The notes under the pieces: generated by a model
The model's database searches: none
What the model was told of the DNA's origin: nothing
The model's input: only the letters and a program-made list of their open reading frames with translations
Source: Bdellovibrionales bacterium
GTDB lineage: Bacteria > Bdellovibrionota > UBA1018
Assembly: GCA_016786465.1 (NCBI GenBank)
Contig: JAEUWC010000030.1
Location: forward strand, 288,669-352,668
Reading direction: 5' to 3'
DNA length: 64,000 bases
Position numbers and translations under genes: made by a program
Shown: one piece after another, positions 18,194-26,748 of the stretch
Layout: each line of letters begins with the position of its first letter
Position numbering within the stretch: position 1 is the stretch's first letter

Positions 18194-20038
18194 TTAAGAC
18201 GAATAAAGTCTTTCGATCTGATCTCGGTGTTTTTCTAGAATAACTGCTCGTTTCAGCTTCAAACTAGGGGTCATTTCACCCGAAGCCACCGTAAAGTCTT
18301 GTGGAAGGACCGTAAACCGCTTGATGGATTCAAAACTGGCGACTTGCGAATTCACCGAATCAATCGACTTTTGGACCAGGGATTCAATCTTGGGGTTCTT
18401 GATCAGCTCGGAATACTCGCTAAAAAGGATCCCTTCTTGTTTGGCGTACCGAATCACGGATTCTTGATCAAGGGTGATTAACGCGGTCAGGTAATGTTTC
18501 TTGTCGCCATGAATATAGATTTGCTGAATGAAGGGCTGGGCCTTGGCTAGCTTTTCTAATTTCTGAGGGGCGACGTTTTTTCCGCCGCTGGTGACGATCA
18601 GGTCCTTCTTGCGATCGGTGATGTGAACATAGCCTTGTTGATCAATGTGTCCGACATCGCCGGTATGAAGCCAACCGTTCTGAAGCGACTTCGCTGTTTC
18701 TTCTGGGGACTTGAAATAGCCCTGAAAAACCTTTCGCGACTTGACCATGATTTCGCCGTCTTCGGCGATTCGAAGGCTGACTTCAGGCAAGGGTCGTCCG
18801 ACGCTGCCAAAACGATGAAATTCGGGGGTATTGAAACAAACTGGCGCACAGGTTTCGGTCAATCCATATCCTTCTAGAACCTGAACCCCGATGATTTCAA
18901 AAAGTTCGCCTAGTTCGCGATTCAACGGGGCGCCTCCGCAGATTGCGACGCGAAGCCGGCCCCCCAGTTTCGCACGGACCGAAGCGAAAACGGTTTTCAA
19001 GGCGACGTCGTAAAGACCCTTTTCAATGGGATTAGGCTTCTTACCGTTCCAGATTTTGTTCCAGTACGAAAACCCCAGCTTCATTGAAGCTTGGAATGCC
19101 CTTTTCTTGAAGACCGAAGCCCGTTCGGTTTGATTTCGGATTCGAACCCAGATTTTTTCAAAAATCCGCGGGACTGCAAAAAGAATCGTCGGAGAAACTT
19201 CCTGAAGCGTAGTCGCTAAAGTTTCCATGTTTTCGGAATACACTTCCTGCCATCCGAAAACGTAAGTCGCCATCGATTCAACTTTGCCCATGATGTGCGA
19301 AAACGGAAGGAATGCGACCAGAACTTCCTTTTCAGTGGCGATGTCTTTCGCAAAAACGGCTGCGCAATCTTCAAGCGTCGACATCAAGTTGTCATGGGTC
19401 AGAAGGACGCCCTTCGGAGTTCCGGTTGTTCCCGAAGTGTAACAGATCGTGATCAAGTCTTCGGGCTTCGCTTCTTCCAAGCGTTTTTCAAAGCCCTTGG
19501 GGTCTTTCGCCAATTCGTGGCGGCCTTTGGCTTTCAATTCTTCAAATGTATGGATGCGGTGACGTTCAGAAGCAGGAAAGTCTTCGGGTCCCAATTCGGG
19601 ATCCAGGACGACAATTCCTTTCAAGTCCTTTTCAGGCAGAATCTTTTCAAGCTGCTTTTGATCTTCGACAAAGATCACTTTTGAATCCGAATGTCGCACG
19701 ATGTAGCTGGCTTCAGCCACGGTGCTTGACGGGTAAATGGGAACGGTAACGGCAGATGCACCTAAAATCGCCATGTCGGCCAAGGGCCATTCGTAACGGG
19801 TCGACGACAAAAGTGCGACACGGTCTGTGCTTTGTACGCCCAGCGACCGAAGGCCTTGCGAAACCAACTGACATTCGGAAAAAAATTCGCTGAAGGTCAC
19901 TGGAAGCCAGGTTCGGTTCGGATGCGCGGATCCGGCTTCGCGATACTGGGTGCGGTAACTGAATCCTACGACGTTTGGGGTCGCGCGGACGCGATCCAAG
20001 AAAGTTGCTGAAATGGTCGGTCGAAGAAGAATCGGCAC
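18194..20038 (-). CDS. fadD: Long-chain acyl-CoA synthetase (AMP-forming)
   Basis: 614 residues of the ANL adenylate-forming superfamily. The P-loop-like A3 motif ICYTSGTTGTPKGV (about residues 196-209), the A5 motif GYGLTET, the A7 motif GDVGHID and the A8 motif DRKKDLIVTSGGKNVAP are all present, the last with the residues typical of long-chain FAA/FadD15-type enzymes. It activates fatty acids with ATP and CoA for lipid synthesis or beta-oxidation; no signal peptide, so cytosolic or peripherally membrane-bound. Only 3 bp separate it from smpB upstream, suggesting cotranscription. Exact chain-length specificity cannot be read. Confidence 0.92.
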   Translation of the reverse strand: MPILLRPTISATFLDRVRATPNVVGFSYRTQYREAGSAHPNRTWLPVTFSEFFSECQLVSQGLRSLGVQSTDRVALLSSTRYEWPLADMAILGASAVTVPIYPSSTVAEASYIVRHSDSKVIFVEDQKQLEKILPEKDLKGIVVLDPELGPEDFPASERHRIHTFEELKAKGRHELAKDPKGFEKRLEEAKPEDLITICYTSGTTGTPKGVLLTHDNLMSTLEDCAAVFAKDIATEKEVLVAFLPFSHIMGKVESMATYVFGWQEVYSENMETLATTLQEVSPTILFAVPRIFEKIWVRIRNQTERASVFKKRAFQASMKLGFSYWNKIWNGKKPNPIEKGLYDVALKTVFASVRAKLGGRLRVAICGGAPLNRELGELFEIIGVQVLEGYGLTETCAPVCFNTPEFHRFGSVGRPLPEVSLRIAEDGEIMVKSRKVFQGYFKSPEETAKSLQNGWLHTGDVGHIDQQGYVHITDRKKDLIVTSGGKNVAPQKLEKLAKAQPFIQQIYIHGDKKHYLTALITLDQESVIRYAKQEGILFSEYSELIKNPKIESLVQKSIDSVNSQVASFESIKRFTVLPQDFTVASGEMTPSLKLKRAVILEKHRDQIERLYSS

Positions 20039-20041
20039 CGC

Positions 20042-20533
20042 TTAGCCCTTTCCTCGCGACTGCTTACTTTTCATGCTTTGAGCAATTTCACGGTCCTGGG
20101 ACTTCTTCTTGATGTCCTGTCGTTTGTCGTACTTCTTCTTGCCCTTGCCCAAGCCCAATTCCACTTTTGCCATTCCTTTTTTGAAGTACATCCGCATGGG
20201 AATCACAGTGATTCCGTCTTGCGTGATCGCTCCGAAAAGCTTTTCGATTTGATGCCTTTGCAAAAGAAGTTTTCTTTTGCGAAGCGGGTCATGATTCCAA
20301 ATGTTCCCGTGAGAATAGGGTGCGATATGAGCGTTCGAAAGCCAAGCTTCAAGCCGTCCTGCGCCTTTTCGCCCTGAAATTTCAACGTAAGCATCGCGTA
20401 AATTCGGACTTTGCGATCGCAGACTTTTGATTTCAGTTCCTGTCAAAACCATGCCGGCTTCGACGATTTCCTGAATGAAGTAATCCGATCGTGCATTCGG
20501 ATTGGTTGCGATCAGCTTTTCACCTTCAGCCAT
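20042..20533 (-). CDS. smpB: SsrA (tmRNA)-binding protein
   Basis: 163 residues from MAEGEKLIATNPNARSDYF; an upstream ATG at 20554 would add seven residues. The domain carries the SmpB hallmarks GTEIKSLR, NLRDAYVEI and HIAPYSHGN, and the basic C-terminal tail (KKYDKRQDIKKKSQDREI) that enters the ribosomal decoding centre during trans-translation. It delivers tmRNA to stalled ribosomes. The 5' end overlaps the DUF502 gene by 8 bp. Confidence 0.96.
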   Translation of the reverse strand: MAEGEKLIATNPNARSDYFIQEIVEAGMVLTGTEIKSLRSQSPNLRDAYVEISGRKGAGRLEAWLSNAHIAPYSHGNIWNHDPLRKRKLLLQRHQIEKLFGAITQDGITVIPMRMYFKKGMAKVELGLGKGKKKYDKRQDIKKKSQDREIAQSMKSKQSRGKG

Positions 20534-21185
20534 GGGTCGGTTGCGCGATTCCAAGGCTAAGGATCATTCGGAACGCTTCCTCGACTTTTAGGTGAGAATC
20601 TTTCACTTCGGATTCGTGGACCAGAAGGTGAAATCCCGATGTGGGGTTGGGGGTCGTCGGAACGTAGACATTCAAATAACCGTCGCCCAAGGCAATTCCT
20701 TTTGCAGGTGCCGTCACAAACGCGATCGCCCAAGTTCCCTTGCGGGGGTATTCCAAATAAACGACCCGTGAAAACTGCTGACCTTTTCCCGATGCAATCG
20801 TGCGAAGCAGTTGGTCTAGCGCACTGTAAACACTTCGAAGAACGGGAATGCGCTGAATGACTTCAGCAATCAGCGCGAAAACTTTTTTTCCTAGGTATTG
20901 CTTGGAAGTCCACCCGATCAGCGAAATCAAAAGCGCCAGAACCAGAAAGATCACGATCCCGATCAGGTAGTTGACGACGTCGGCGATCTGTTCGTGTTGA
21001 ATCAGGTTTTCAGGGCGATAGTCAGATGGGATCCATTCGCGCAGTCCCAGCACCGCGGCGCCAGCAGAAAAAACCATCCAAGCGATTACGCCCAAAGGAA
21101 TGACGATCATCAGCCCTGCGATCAGATTGCTTCGTAACAGCGCGCGCAGATTGGGAAAGGGTGAAGGCTTAGGATTCCACATCAA
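20526..21185 (-). CDS. DUF502 family membrane protein
   Basis: 219 residues. Two transmembrane segments (NLIAGLMIVIPLGVIAWMVF and VVNYLIGIVIFLVLALLISL) are followed by the family's hallmark cytoplasmic part: IQRIPVLRSVYSALDQL, then VVYLEYPRKGTWAIAFVT and VYVPTTPNPTSG. These match the DUF502 pattern well. Its function is not established in the family. It lies between the FadL-type porin gene and smpB on the minus strand; the 22-bp and overlapping spacings indicate one transcript. Confidence 0.88.
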   Translation of the reverse strand: MMWNPKPSPFPNLRALLRSNLIAGLMIVIPLGVIAWMVFSAGAAVLGLREWIPSDYRPENLIQHEQIADVVNYLIGIVIFLVLALLISLIGWTSKQYLGKKVFALIAEVIQRIPVLRSVYSALDQLLRTIASGKGQQFSRVVYLEYPRKGTWAIAFVTAPAKGIALGDGYLNVYVPTTPNPTSGFHLLVHESEVKDSHLKVEEAFRMILSLGIAQPTHG

Positions 21186-21207
21186 ATTGGGTCTACAGTT
21201 CTGGGCG

Positions 21208-22578
21208 TTAGATCTGAAGCGTTAGGCTTAGACCTGCCCCGAAAAGCTTACCACCGACTGTATAGCCGGGCGACCCGATCTTTGACCCAGCCGCCCCGAC
21301 TTCGTTGCCCGAAGTTTTCGTCACCTTTTCCGAAACCAAAGACTGGTACTGGACGTGGAAGTCTAAGGTATATGGTGCGTCAAATTCTAGGAATTTTGCC
21401 CCGGTGAAGCCGGCGCCAGCTGAAATCGTGTGACGGGATGGGTCGAGAAGGTTGCCTGCTCCGGAAAGGGCCCCTTGGGCGATGATTCCTGGGCGGTATG
21501 CGTATCCGCTTCGAAACGTCCACTTGGGACGCTTCCATTCCAGACCCAATCGGGGAATGACGATGTTGCGAAAATCAAAGGCGGGGTTCTTCGAAGGATT
21601 GACCACCACGATGCAGTTTGAACTGCATTCGATGTTCATGGCTGAAGGTTCGAATTTGTCCCAAAACTGCACATCCAGCTGCGCAATGGTCGTCAGGGTG
21701 TCGGTCAGCTTCAGGGTCTGCGCCAATTCGATGGACATGGGGTCATACGACATGGCGGCCGCAGCTTTAAGATTGAAGTCCAAAGCACCTAAGCTTCCCA
21801 GGACTCGGGCGCCTGAATTCAAAGTGAAATTGATGTCGGATGTCCGTGGAAATCGAAAAACTAGACCTGTGGCCAGCTTCGCGCTGGGTTCCCAGGCCGC
21901 CCCTACATAAGGTTGAAGCAACGGCTTCATGCTGGCTGAAAAACGCATGGCCGAAGGATTGCTGCCCGATTGGCTTAAAAGGACGTTTCCGTTTCCGGTC
22001 AAAGAATAGGCAACTTGCCCTCCGAAACCGACCGAAAAGCTGGAACTAAGCGACCGAGCCGCACCCAATGCAATCTGCGGTCTTTGTGTTCGCGAGCGGT
22101 GCAGGATGTATTCAGGAACGTAGGCTTCGCCTGAATCTGAATAGAACATCTGAAGCGTCGGGATGTACGCAAAGATTCCGGCGCCCCACTTCTGATTTTC
22201 ACCGAAACGGTAGTTTGCCGAAAGAATGGTTCCTAGCGTGGTTTTGTAATCGTTATCGACGTTTCCGACGATTGTCGGAGTCGAAGTTCCAGTGGCATAG
22301 TCATTTGCAGTCACGACGTTGTTGATCGGATCAAACGACGGAACCAATGAAACGACGCTGAACTGAAGTTTTAATCTTTCAGTCCGGTTCGATGATCCCG
22401 ACAAAAGCGCGGGATTTGAAAGCGCAGCCGTTTGGGATCCCGGTCCTTGAGCTGAAATCCCCGCCATGGCCGCAGATGAAGAACTGGCCCCGACGTTTTC
22501 CAGTAGATTGCCCCAAGCCGATGTTGTGAAAGTCAGTCCTAAATTCAGGACACCAAGCAGTCGAACCAGTTTTTCCAT
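21208..22578 (-). CDS. FadL/OmpP1/TodX-type outer-membrane transporter
   Basis: 456 residues from the ATG at 22578 (MEKLVRLLGVLNLGLTFTTSAWG signal peptide); the longer frame to 22722 is just read-in from the overlapping rsmA gene. After the signal the mature protein opens with NLLENVGASSSSAAMAGISA, then AALSNPALL, the layout of FadL family hatch domains, and continues as alternating strands ending in GAGLSLTLQI with no aromatic C-terminal residue. It should form a 14-strand barrel that lets hydrophobic compounds, for example fatty acids, cross the outer membrane. Together with the nearby acyl-CoA synthetase it suggests fatty-acid uptake. The start overlaps rsmA by 34 bp. Confidence 0.75.
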   Translation of the reverse strand: MEKLVRLLGVLNLGLTFTTSAWGNLLENVGASSSSAAMAGISAQGPGSQTAALSNPALLSGSSNRTERLKLQFSVVSLVPSFDPINNVVTANDYATGTSTPTIVGNVDNDYKTTLGTILSANYRFGENQKWGAGIFAYIPTLQMFYSDSGEAYVPEYILHRSRTQRPQIALGAARSLSSSFSVGFGGQVAYSLTGNGNVLLSQSGSNPSAMRFSASMKPLLQPYVGAAWEPSAKLATGLVFRFPRTSDINFTLNSGARVLGSLGALDFNLKAAAAMSYDPMSIELAQTLKLTDTLTTIAQLDVQFWDKFEPSAMNIECSSNCIVVVNPSKNPAFDFRNIVIPRLGLEWKRPKWTFRSGYAYRPGIIAQGALSGAGNLLDPSRHTISAGAGFTGAKFLEFDAPYTLDFHVQYQSLVSEKVTKTSGNEVGAAGSKIGSPGYTVGGKLFGAGLSLTLQI

Positions 22579-23411
22579 TCTTCCCAGCTTAGAGCCTCGG
22601 CGCGCTTCGTGCCAGGGACCTGTGACTTTTCTAGTGCAGATTTCCATGGGCCCGTCGACGGCAACCCGCCGCGCAACATTTTGCGGCGGTGCTGAAAGGC
22701 GACGCGAAGCAGGTCTTCCCAAAGACGAGCACCTTCTGGGTTCTTCTGGGGGTCCGTTCCCGGGATCAGGGGTTCTGACCTAGGTTCAAGTAGGATCACT
22801 TCGGATTGAACTTCTGGCGGAGGGACGAATGCGCCCGGGGCGACCGAAATCAGCTTGGATACCTTCCAAAGATTCTGGGAAAAAAGACTGAGACTTCCCC
22901 AGGCCTTGGTTCCGACTTCCGCCCGAATCCGCTGTGCGACTTCCGCTTGAAACATCAGCACCATGAATCGGATCTGATCGGGATGGTTGGCAAGTCTAGT
23001 GAAGATCGCGGTTCCAGCTGAATAGGGAAGGTTTGAAAAGACGCCGACCGGTCTGTCTGGCAGCAGAAAATTTTCCTGGGGCTGATCCATGAAATCGCCT
23101 TCGAAGATCCCCGTGATCGACGGACTTTGTTCAGATTTCCAGAAATCTACCAGTTCACGATCGCGTTCGAAAATCTTGAAGCTTTGAACCTGACCCGGCA
23201 TTCGTGAAGTCAGTTCGATGGTGAATGGAAAAGTCAAAGCCCCACGGCCGGGCCCGATTTCGACAAAATCGACGATTTGGTTAGCCTTGGCTTGTTCAAA
23301 AACGGTTTCAAGGATTCTTCCGATGACCCGGGTGTCGCGCAAGAAATGCTGACCCAAGGCCTGGCGCTTGGTCTTTTTGGATGCATAGGATCTTTTTTGG
23401 TGAAGGGGCAT
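22545..23411 (-). CDS. rsmA: 16S rRNA (adenine1518-N6/adenine1519-N6)-dimethyltransferase
   Basis: 288 residues (KsgA/RsmA). It dimethylates two adjacent adenines in helix 45 of 16S rRNA with SAM, a late small-subunit assembly step. The conserved blocks are present: QALGQHFLRD at the N-terminus, the SAM site VEIGPGRGALT, the catalytic NLPY motif (VFSNLPYSAGTAI) and FVPPPEVQSEVI and AFQHRRKMLRG near the C-terminus. It follows tsaD by 7 bp and overlaps the FadL-type gene, so all three are likely cotranscribed. Confidence 0.96.
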   Translation of the reverse strand: MPLHQKRSYASKKTKRQALGQHFLRDTRVIGRILETVFEQAKANQIVDFVEIGPGRGALTFPFTIELTSRMPGQVQSFKIFERDRELVDFWKSEQSPSITGIFEGDFMDQPQENFLLPDRPVGVFSNLPYSAGTAIFTRLANHPDQIRFMVLMFQAEVAQRIRAEVGTKAWGSLSLFSQNLWKVSKLISVAPGAFVPPPEVQSEVILLEPRSEPLIPGTDPQKNPEGARLWEDLLRVAFQHRRKMLRGGLPSTGPWKSALEKSQVPGTKRAEALSWEEWKNWFDCLVS

Positions 23412-23418
23412 TGTCGAT

Positions 23419-24519
23419 CTAGTGATTGGGGTTGGCCCAAGCGTTTAGGCTTAGAGTTTCTGGGATTCGTAAAAAATGCCCTTGCTTGAAGCGAACGGCG
23501 CCGGCTGCTGCAATCATGGCGGCATTGTCGGTGCAGTACTTCATTTTCGGAAAGAACGGTTCGTGCGCAAGTCCCGCCGACTTCCATTCGGCGTCCAAAC
23601 GTGCACGAAGGCGCGAATTGGCGGAAACACCACCGACCAGGGCCAGGGTTTTGCAGCCATTCATTTGGACGGCTCGAAAAATTTTCGTGACTAAGGCGTC
23701 CACGATCGCTTCTTGGATCGAAGCACAGACGTCAGAAAGACGCGTTTCCAGTTCTTCGGCCTTCTGAAGTTTTTGAACCAGATTCAATGTGGCCGTCTTC
23801 ATCCCACTAAAGGAAAAGTCGGTGGAATCTTTCTGATTCAGGCCCCTGGGCAGGTCGAAGGCTTTGGGATTTCCACCCCGAGCCGTCTGGTCGATCCATC
23901 TTCCGCCGGGGTAGGGAAATCCAAGGATCTTGGCCGTCTTATCGAAAGCTTCGCCTGCGGCGTCGTCGCGGGAACGTCCGACGCAAGATGATTGCAAAAA
24001 ATCAACGGGCCAGTTTTCGGGGGGTTCCTTGGCTACGTAAAGATTGGTGTGACCCCCTGAAACAATGGCAATCAGCATGGGGTAGCTTCCGGGTTTCGCG
24101 CCGGGGCGGGTTGCGTCCGTCTGATCCAACCACGGGCTTAAAGCATGTCCTTCCAGGTGGTGCACGGGAATCAAGGGCAAGTCGCGGGCGTAAGAAAAGG
24201 CCTTGGCTGCGGATACTCCGACCAAAAGCGCACCCACCAGGCCGGGTCGATTGGTCACAGCGACCGCCGAAATATCGGACCACTGAATGCCCGCCTGCGC
24301 GCGGGCTTCTTCCATCATCGGGTTGATGGTTTCTAAGTGATTTCTAGATGCGATTTCGGGAACGACACCACCGTAGGGGCGGTGAATTTGAATCTGAGAA
24401 AACGTAGCCAAGCTCAGGACGTGAAAGGTTTCTGCATCCATCACGGATGCAGAACATTCGTCACACGAAGTTTCGATTCCCAAAATCAGGGATTTCTTTT
24501 GATTCAAAGGTTGATTCAT
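23419..24519 (-). CDS. tsaD: tRNA N6-threonylcarbamoyladenosine synthase, catalytic subunit
   Basis: 366 residues of the Kae1/TsaD/Qri7 family. With TsaB and TsaE it transfers the threonylcarbamoyl group to A37 of tRNAs reading ANN codons. The N-terminal ASKHA signature ILGIETSCDECSASV, the metal-binding HHLEGH (His121 and His125 of the HxxxH), the SGGHTNLYV phosphate loop, GGVSANSRLR and CTDNAAMIA are all visible. The start overlaps by 4 bp the stop of the metallophosphatase-cytochrome gene. Confidence 0.97.
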   Translation of the reverse strand: MNQPLNQKKSLILGIETSCDECSASVMDAETFHVLSLATFSQIQIHRPYGGVVPEIASRNHLETINPMMEEARAQAGIQWSDISAVAVTNRPGLVGALLVGVSAAKAFSYARDLPLIPVHHLEGHALSPWLDQTDATRPGAKPGSYPMLIAIVSGGHTNLYVAKEPPENWPVDFLQSSCVGRSRDDAAGEAFDKTAKILGFPYPGGRWIDQTARGGNPKAFDLPRGLNQKDSTDFSFSGMKTATLNLVQKLQKAEELETRLSDVCASIQEAIVDALVTKIFRAVQMNGCKTLALVGGVSANSRLRARLDAEWKSAGLAHEPFFPKMKYCTDNAAMIAAAGAVRFKQGHFLRIPETLSLNAWANPNH

Positions 24520-26027
24520 TGCGTTTCGGAAGCTTCAGAATCGCGCGGACAAGCGACGGACTTGATCTTTTCCAGGACGATCTTTGGATCCAGTTTTTTG
24601 TCCTTCGTGTACCAGGTAGGTGCACGTTCATAAAGATGACATTTCACGCAAACCCCTTCGACCGACGCCAAGGTGGGCGGGATGGGCTTTAATCCGTTAC
24701 CAAAAGGGTGGCTATTCCCATTTCCGTGGCAGTTTTCGCATTGAACGGGGGTAAAAACCTTCCCCTTTTCGTTCGCAAGTGGGTGCTTTTTTAATACGGG
24801 TTCTAGCGCATCCGCGGTTGCCGCATCTTTTAGAAACGTGGAAAGTTCTTCATAAGTGGCAAATGGGCTGACCCCCTTTGCGGTGTTGAAGCCAGTCTTT
24901 TGACCCATTCCGACGGAATGGCAGCTTAGGCATTCCAGGTTTTCGTGCGATTTGGCTTCAAAAAGGGTTTTCCACGCCCGAGCGTGTCCAGTGTCGCGCC
25001 AGAATTTCCACTGCTTTTGATGGCATTCCGCACAGCGAACCCAGGTTTGAATTTCCTGGGTTTCAGCGCCCATGTCTTTCAGACTTTGACGGGTGATTTC
25101 TTGATTCTGATCCGCGACCTTCTTCTTGGTTTCTTCGATCAGTTTTTCGATGTCCTTCACCTGTGCAGTCACTAGATCCTTGGCCCCGTCTGATTTGGGT
25201 GAAAGCGATTCGTCCAGTATCTTCAGCTTGTATTCCAGGTTTCCGGTCGTGTGGCTGATCTTCCAAAAACCGATGGCTTGGTTTCTGAAGCTGGTCTGGC
25301 CAATGGGGATTTCATTTTCGATGTACGGCTGTTGCAGAAAAGACTGCGAATGTGCACCGATGATTCGGACGTCGACCTTGGAATTCTTTGGAATTGCTTT
25401 TGCTAATTTCTGATCCGCTTCAAGCCCCTGGTGAGTCAAGATCACGACTTCATGGGCGTCGCCACGGTCTTTTAAGCCTTGAAGAATCGTTCGAATGGGA
25501 TCGCGTACTTCGACGTCTTTTGGAAAATTCAGATCCTTCCCCACGACCGCAAGAAAAAGAACTTTCGACGGCGATTTCCACTGCGTTTGAAAAAGGGGCT
25601 TCTTTGTTTTTTTGTCGTAAAGGTTTCCTGCGATGAAAGTAATCCCGCTTTCTTTCGCCATCCGAAGAAGGGACGTCGTCCCCAATGCGAAGTCTTTTTC
25701 ACCCGGCAGAATTAACTGATGTCCAAGTTTTTTGTGGCCCTTCAAAAGGGCTCGTGCTTGTTCTTCTTTTTGTTTCTTCAGAAGGTCGGGAATGTCGGCC
25801 GAATCGAAAAGAAGGTCGCCGGTATCCACTTGAATCAGTTCTTCCTTGGGGTGAAGCCGGCGTTCTTGTTCCAGAAGCATCGCCTTGCGATCCAGCCCGC
25901 CACTGGGGTTGGACCGGCACCCGCAGGGTTCTAGTTCGCCCAGCACGTCGTGAGAAAAGACCACAGTCGTCGCACGCGCAACGGGCAGGGTAGAAATCAA
26001 AGCCCCTAAAGTCGCGACTAGAAACAC
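24516..26027 (-). CDS. Secreted metallophosphatase-like protein fused to a tetraheme cytochrome c
   Basis: 503 residues with a signal peptide (MFLVATLGALISTLPVARA). The N-terminal half (SHDVLGELEPCGCRSNPSGGLDRK, VDTGDLLF, GEKDFALG, FIAGNL) follows the calcineurin/5'-nucleotidase-type metallophosphatase layout; the CGC pair near the start is typical of a bacterial subgroup. The C-terminal half has four CXXCH heme-c sites: CAECH, CLSCH, CENCH and CVKCH, plus further histidines that could be distal ligands, similar to cytochrome c554-type modules. It is periplasmic and probably redox-active. It sits downstream of pal and the CpoB-like gene and overlaps tsaD. Substrate and electron partner are unknown. 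Confidence 0.82.
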   Translation of the reverse strand: MFLVATLGALISTLPVARATTVVFSHDVLGELEPCGCRSNPSGGLDRKAMLLEQERRLHPKEELIQVDTGDLLFDSADIPDLLKKQKEEQARALLKGHKKLGHQLILPGEKDFALGTTSLLRMAKESGITFIAGNLYDKKTKKPLFQTQWKSPSKVLFLAVVGKDLNFPKDVEVRDPIRTILQGLKDRGDAHEVVILTHQGLEADQKLAKAIPKNSKVDVRIIGAHSQSFLQQPYIENEIPIGQTSFRNQAIGFWKISHTTGNLEYKLKILDESLSPKSDGAKDLVTAQVKDIEKLIEETKKKVADQNQEITRQSLKDMGAETQEIQTWVRCAECHQKQWKFWRDTGHARAWKTLFEAKSHENLECLSCHSVGMGQKTGFNTAKGVSPFATYEELSTFLKDAATADALEPVLKKHPLANEKGKVFTPVQCENCHGNGNSHPFGNGLKPIPPTLASVEGVCVKCHLYERAPTWYTKDKKLDPKIVLEKIKSVACPRDSEASETQ

Positions 26028-26747
26028 TTACTTGGCCTTCTTCTTGACCTTTGCGGCTTCAGGCGACTTTGGGAACTTTTCGACCAGTTCTTGGTAAAAA
26101 CCTTTGGCATCGTCCTTCATTCCCATTCCTTCAAAAGATTGCCCAATCTTCAAAAGTGCCTGAGGAAGTTTTTTCGATGTGGTGAACTTTTCCTGAAACT
26201 TTGAAAAGTCCAAAATCGCCTTTTTGTATTGCTTTAAGGTCAGATAGCAATCGCCGCGCATAAACGTGGCTTCTTCTGCGTACTTGGGTTTCTGCGCCTT
26301 TAAGTATTCGTTCAAGGTTTCAACGGCGTCGTTGCACTTGCCTGCCTTGTGTTCGGCTTTGGCCTTGTCAAAAAGTTCAGGATTTTCTTTTTGAGGGATC
26401 GTGCCTTGAAGTTTTTTCAATTCCGCCAACATCGAAGCTTGGGCCTGTTCCAATTCGACGATTCGGTTTTCCAGCTTCTTCATTTCTTCTTTTGCGGCAG
26501 GCTCGTCTTTTCCTTGTTTCTGCGCGCGCTCCAAGTCCTCAATCCGCCCGGTCATGCGGGTGATTTCGGCCTTCATTTCGTCAACCAGGTAATCCGCCTT
26601 GGGTGTCACGTCGCGAACTTGTGCTTCTTGCGGTGCTGGATTGTCTTCGTCGTCTGCCCTAAGCTGTGAGCGCGTCTTTAAACAGCCAGAAGCGACCAAA
26701 GCTAAACCTACCATCAGAACCCAAAGTCTTTTTTGCATCGTCTTCAT
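26028..26747 (-). CDS. CpoB/YbgF-like coiled-coil TPR lipoprotein
   Basis: 239 residues. A lipobox (LVASGC, Cys22) follows the signal. Residues about 55-115 form a heptad-rich coiled coil (EMKKLENRIVELEQAQASMLAELKKL in segments), and the C-terminal half holds TPR-like repeats (AKAEHKAGKCNDAVETLNEYL, YAEEATFMRGDCYLTLKQYK, PQALLKIGQSFEGMG). This order, coiled coil then TPR, is that of CpoB, the Tol-Pal accessory protein coordinating outer-membrane constriction with peptidoglycan synthesis. It lies two genes downstream of pal, supporting the assignment. Confidence 0.85.
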   Translation of the reverse strand: MKTMQKRLWVLMVGLALVASGCLKTRSQLRADDEDNPAPQEAQVRDVTPKADYLVDEMKAEITRMTGRIEDLERAQKQGKDEPAAKEEMKKLENRIVELEQAQASMLAELKKLQGTIPQKENPELFDKAKAEHKAGKCNDAVETLNEYLKAQKPKYAEEATFMRGDCYLTLKQYKKAILDFSKFQEKFTTSKKLPQALLKIGQSFEGMGMKDDAKGFYQELVEKFPKSPEAAKVKKKAK

Positions 26748-26748
26748 A

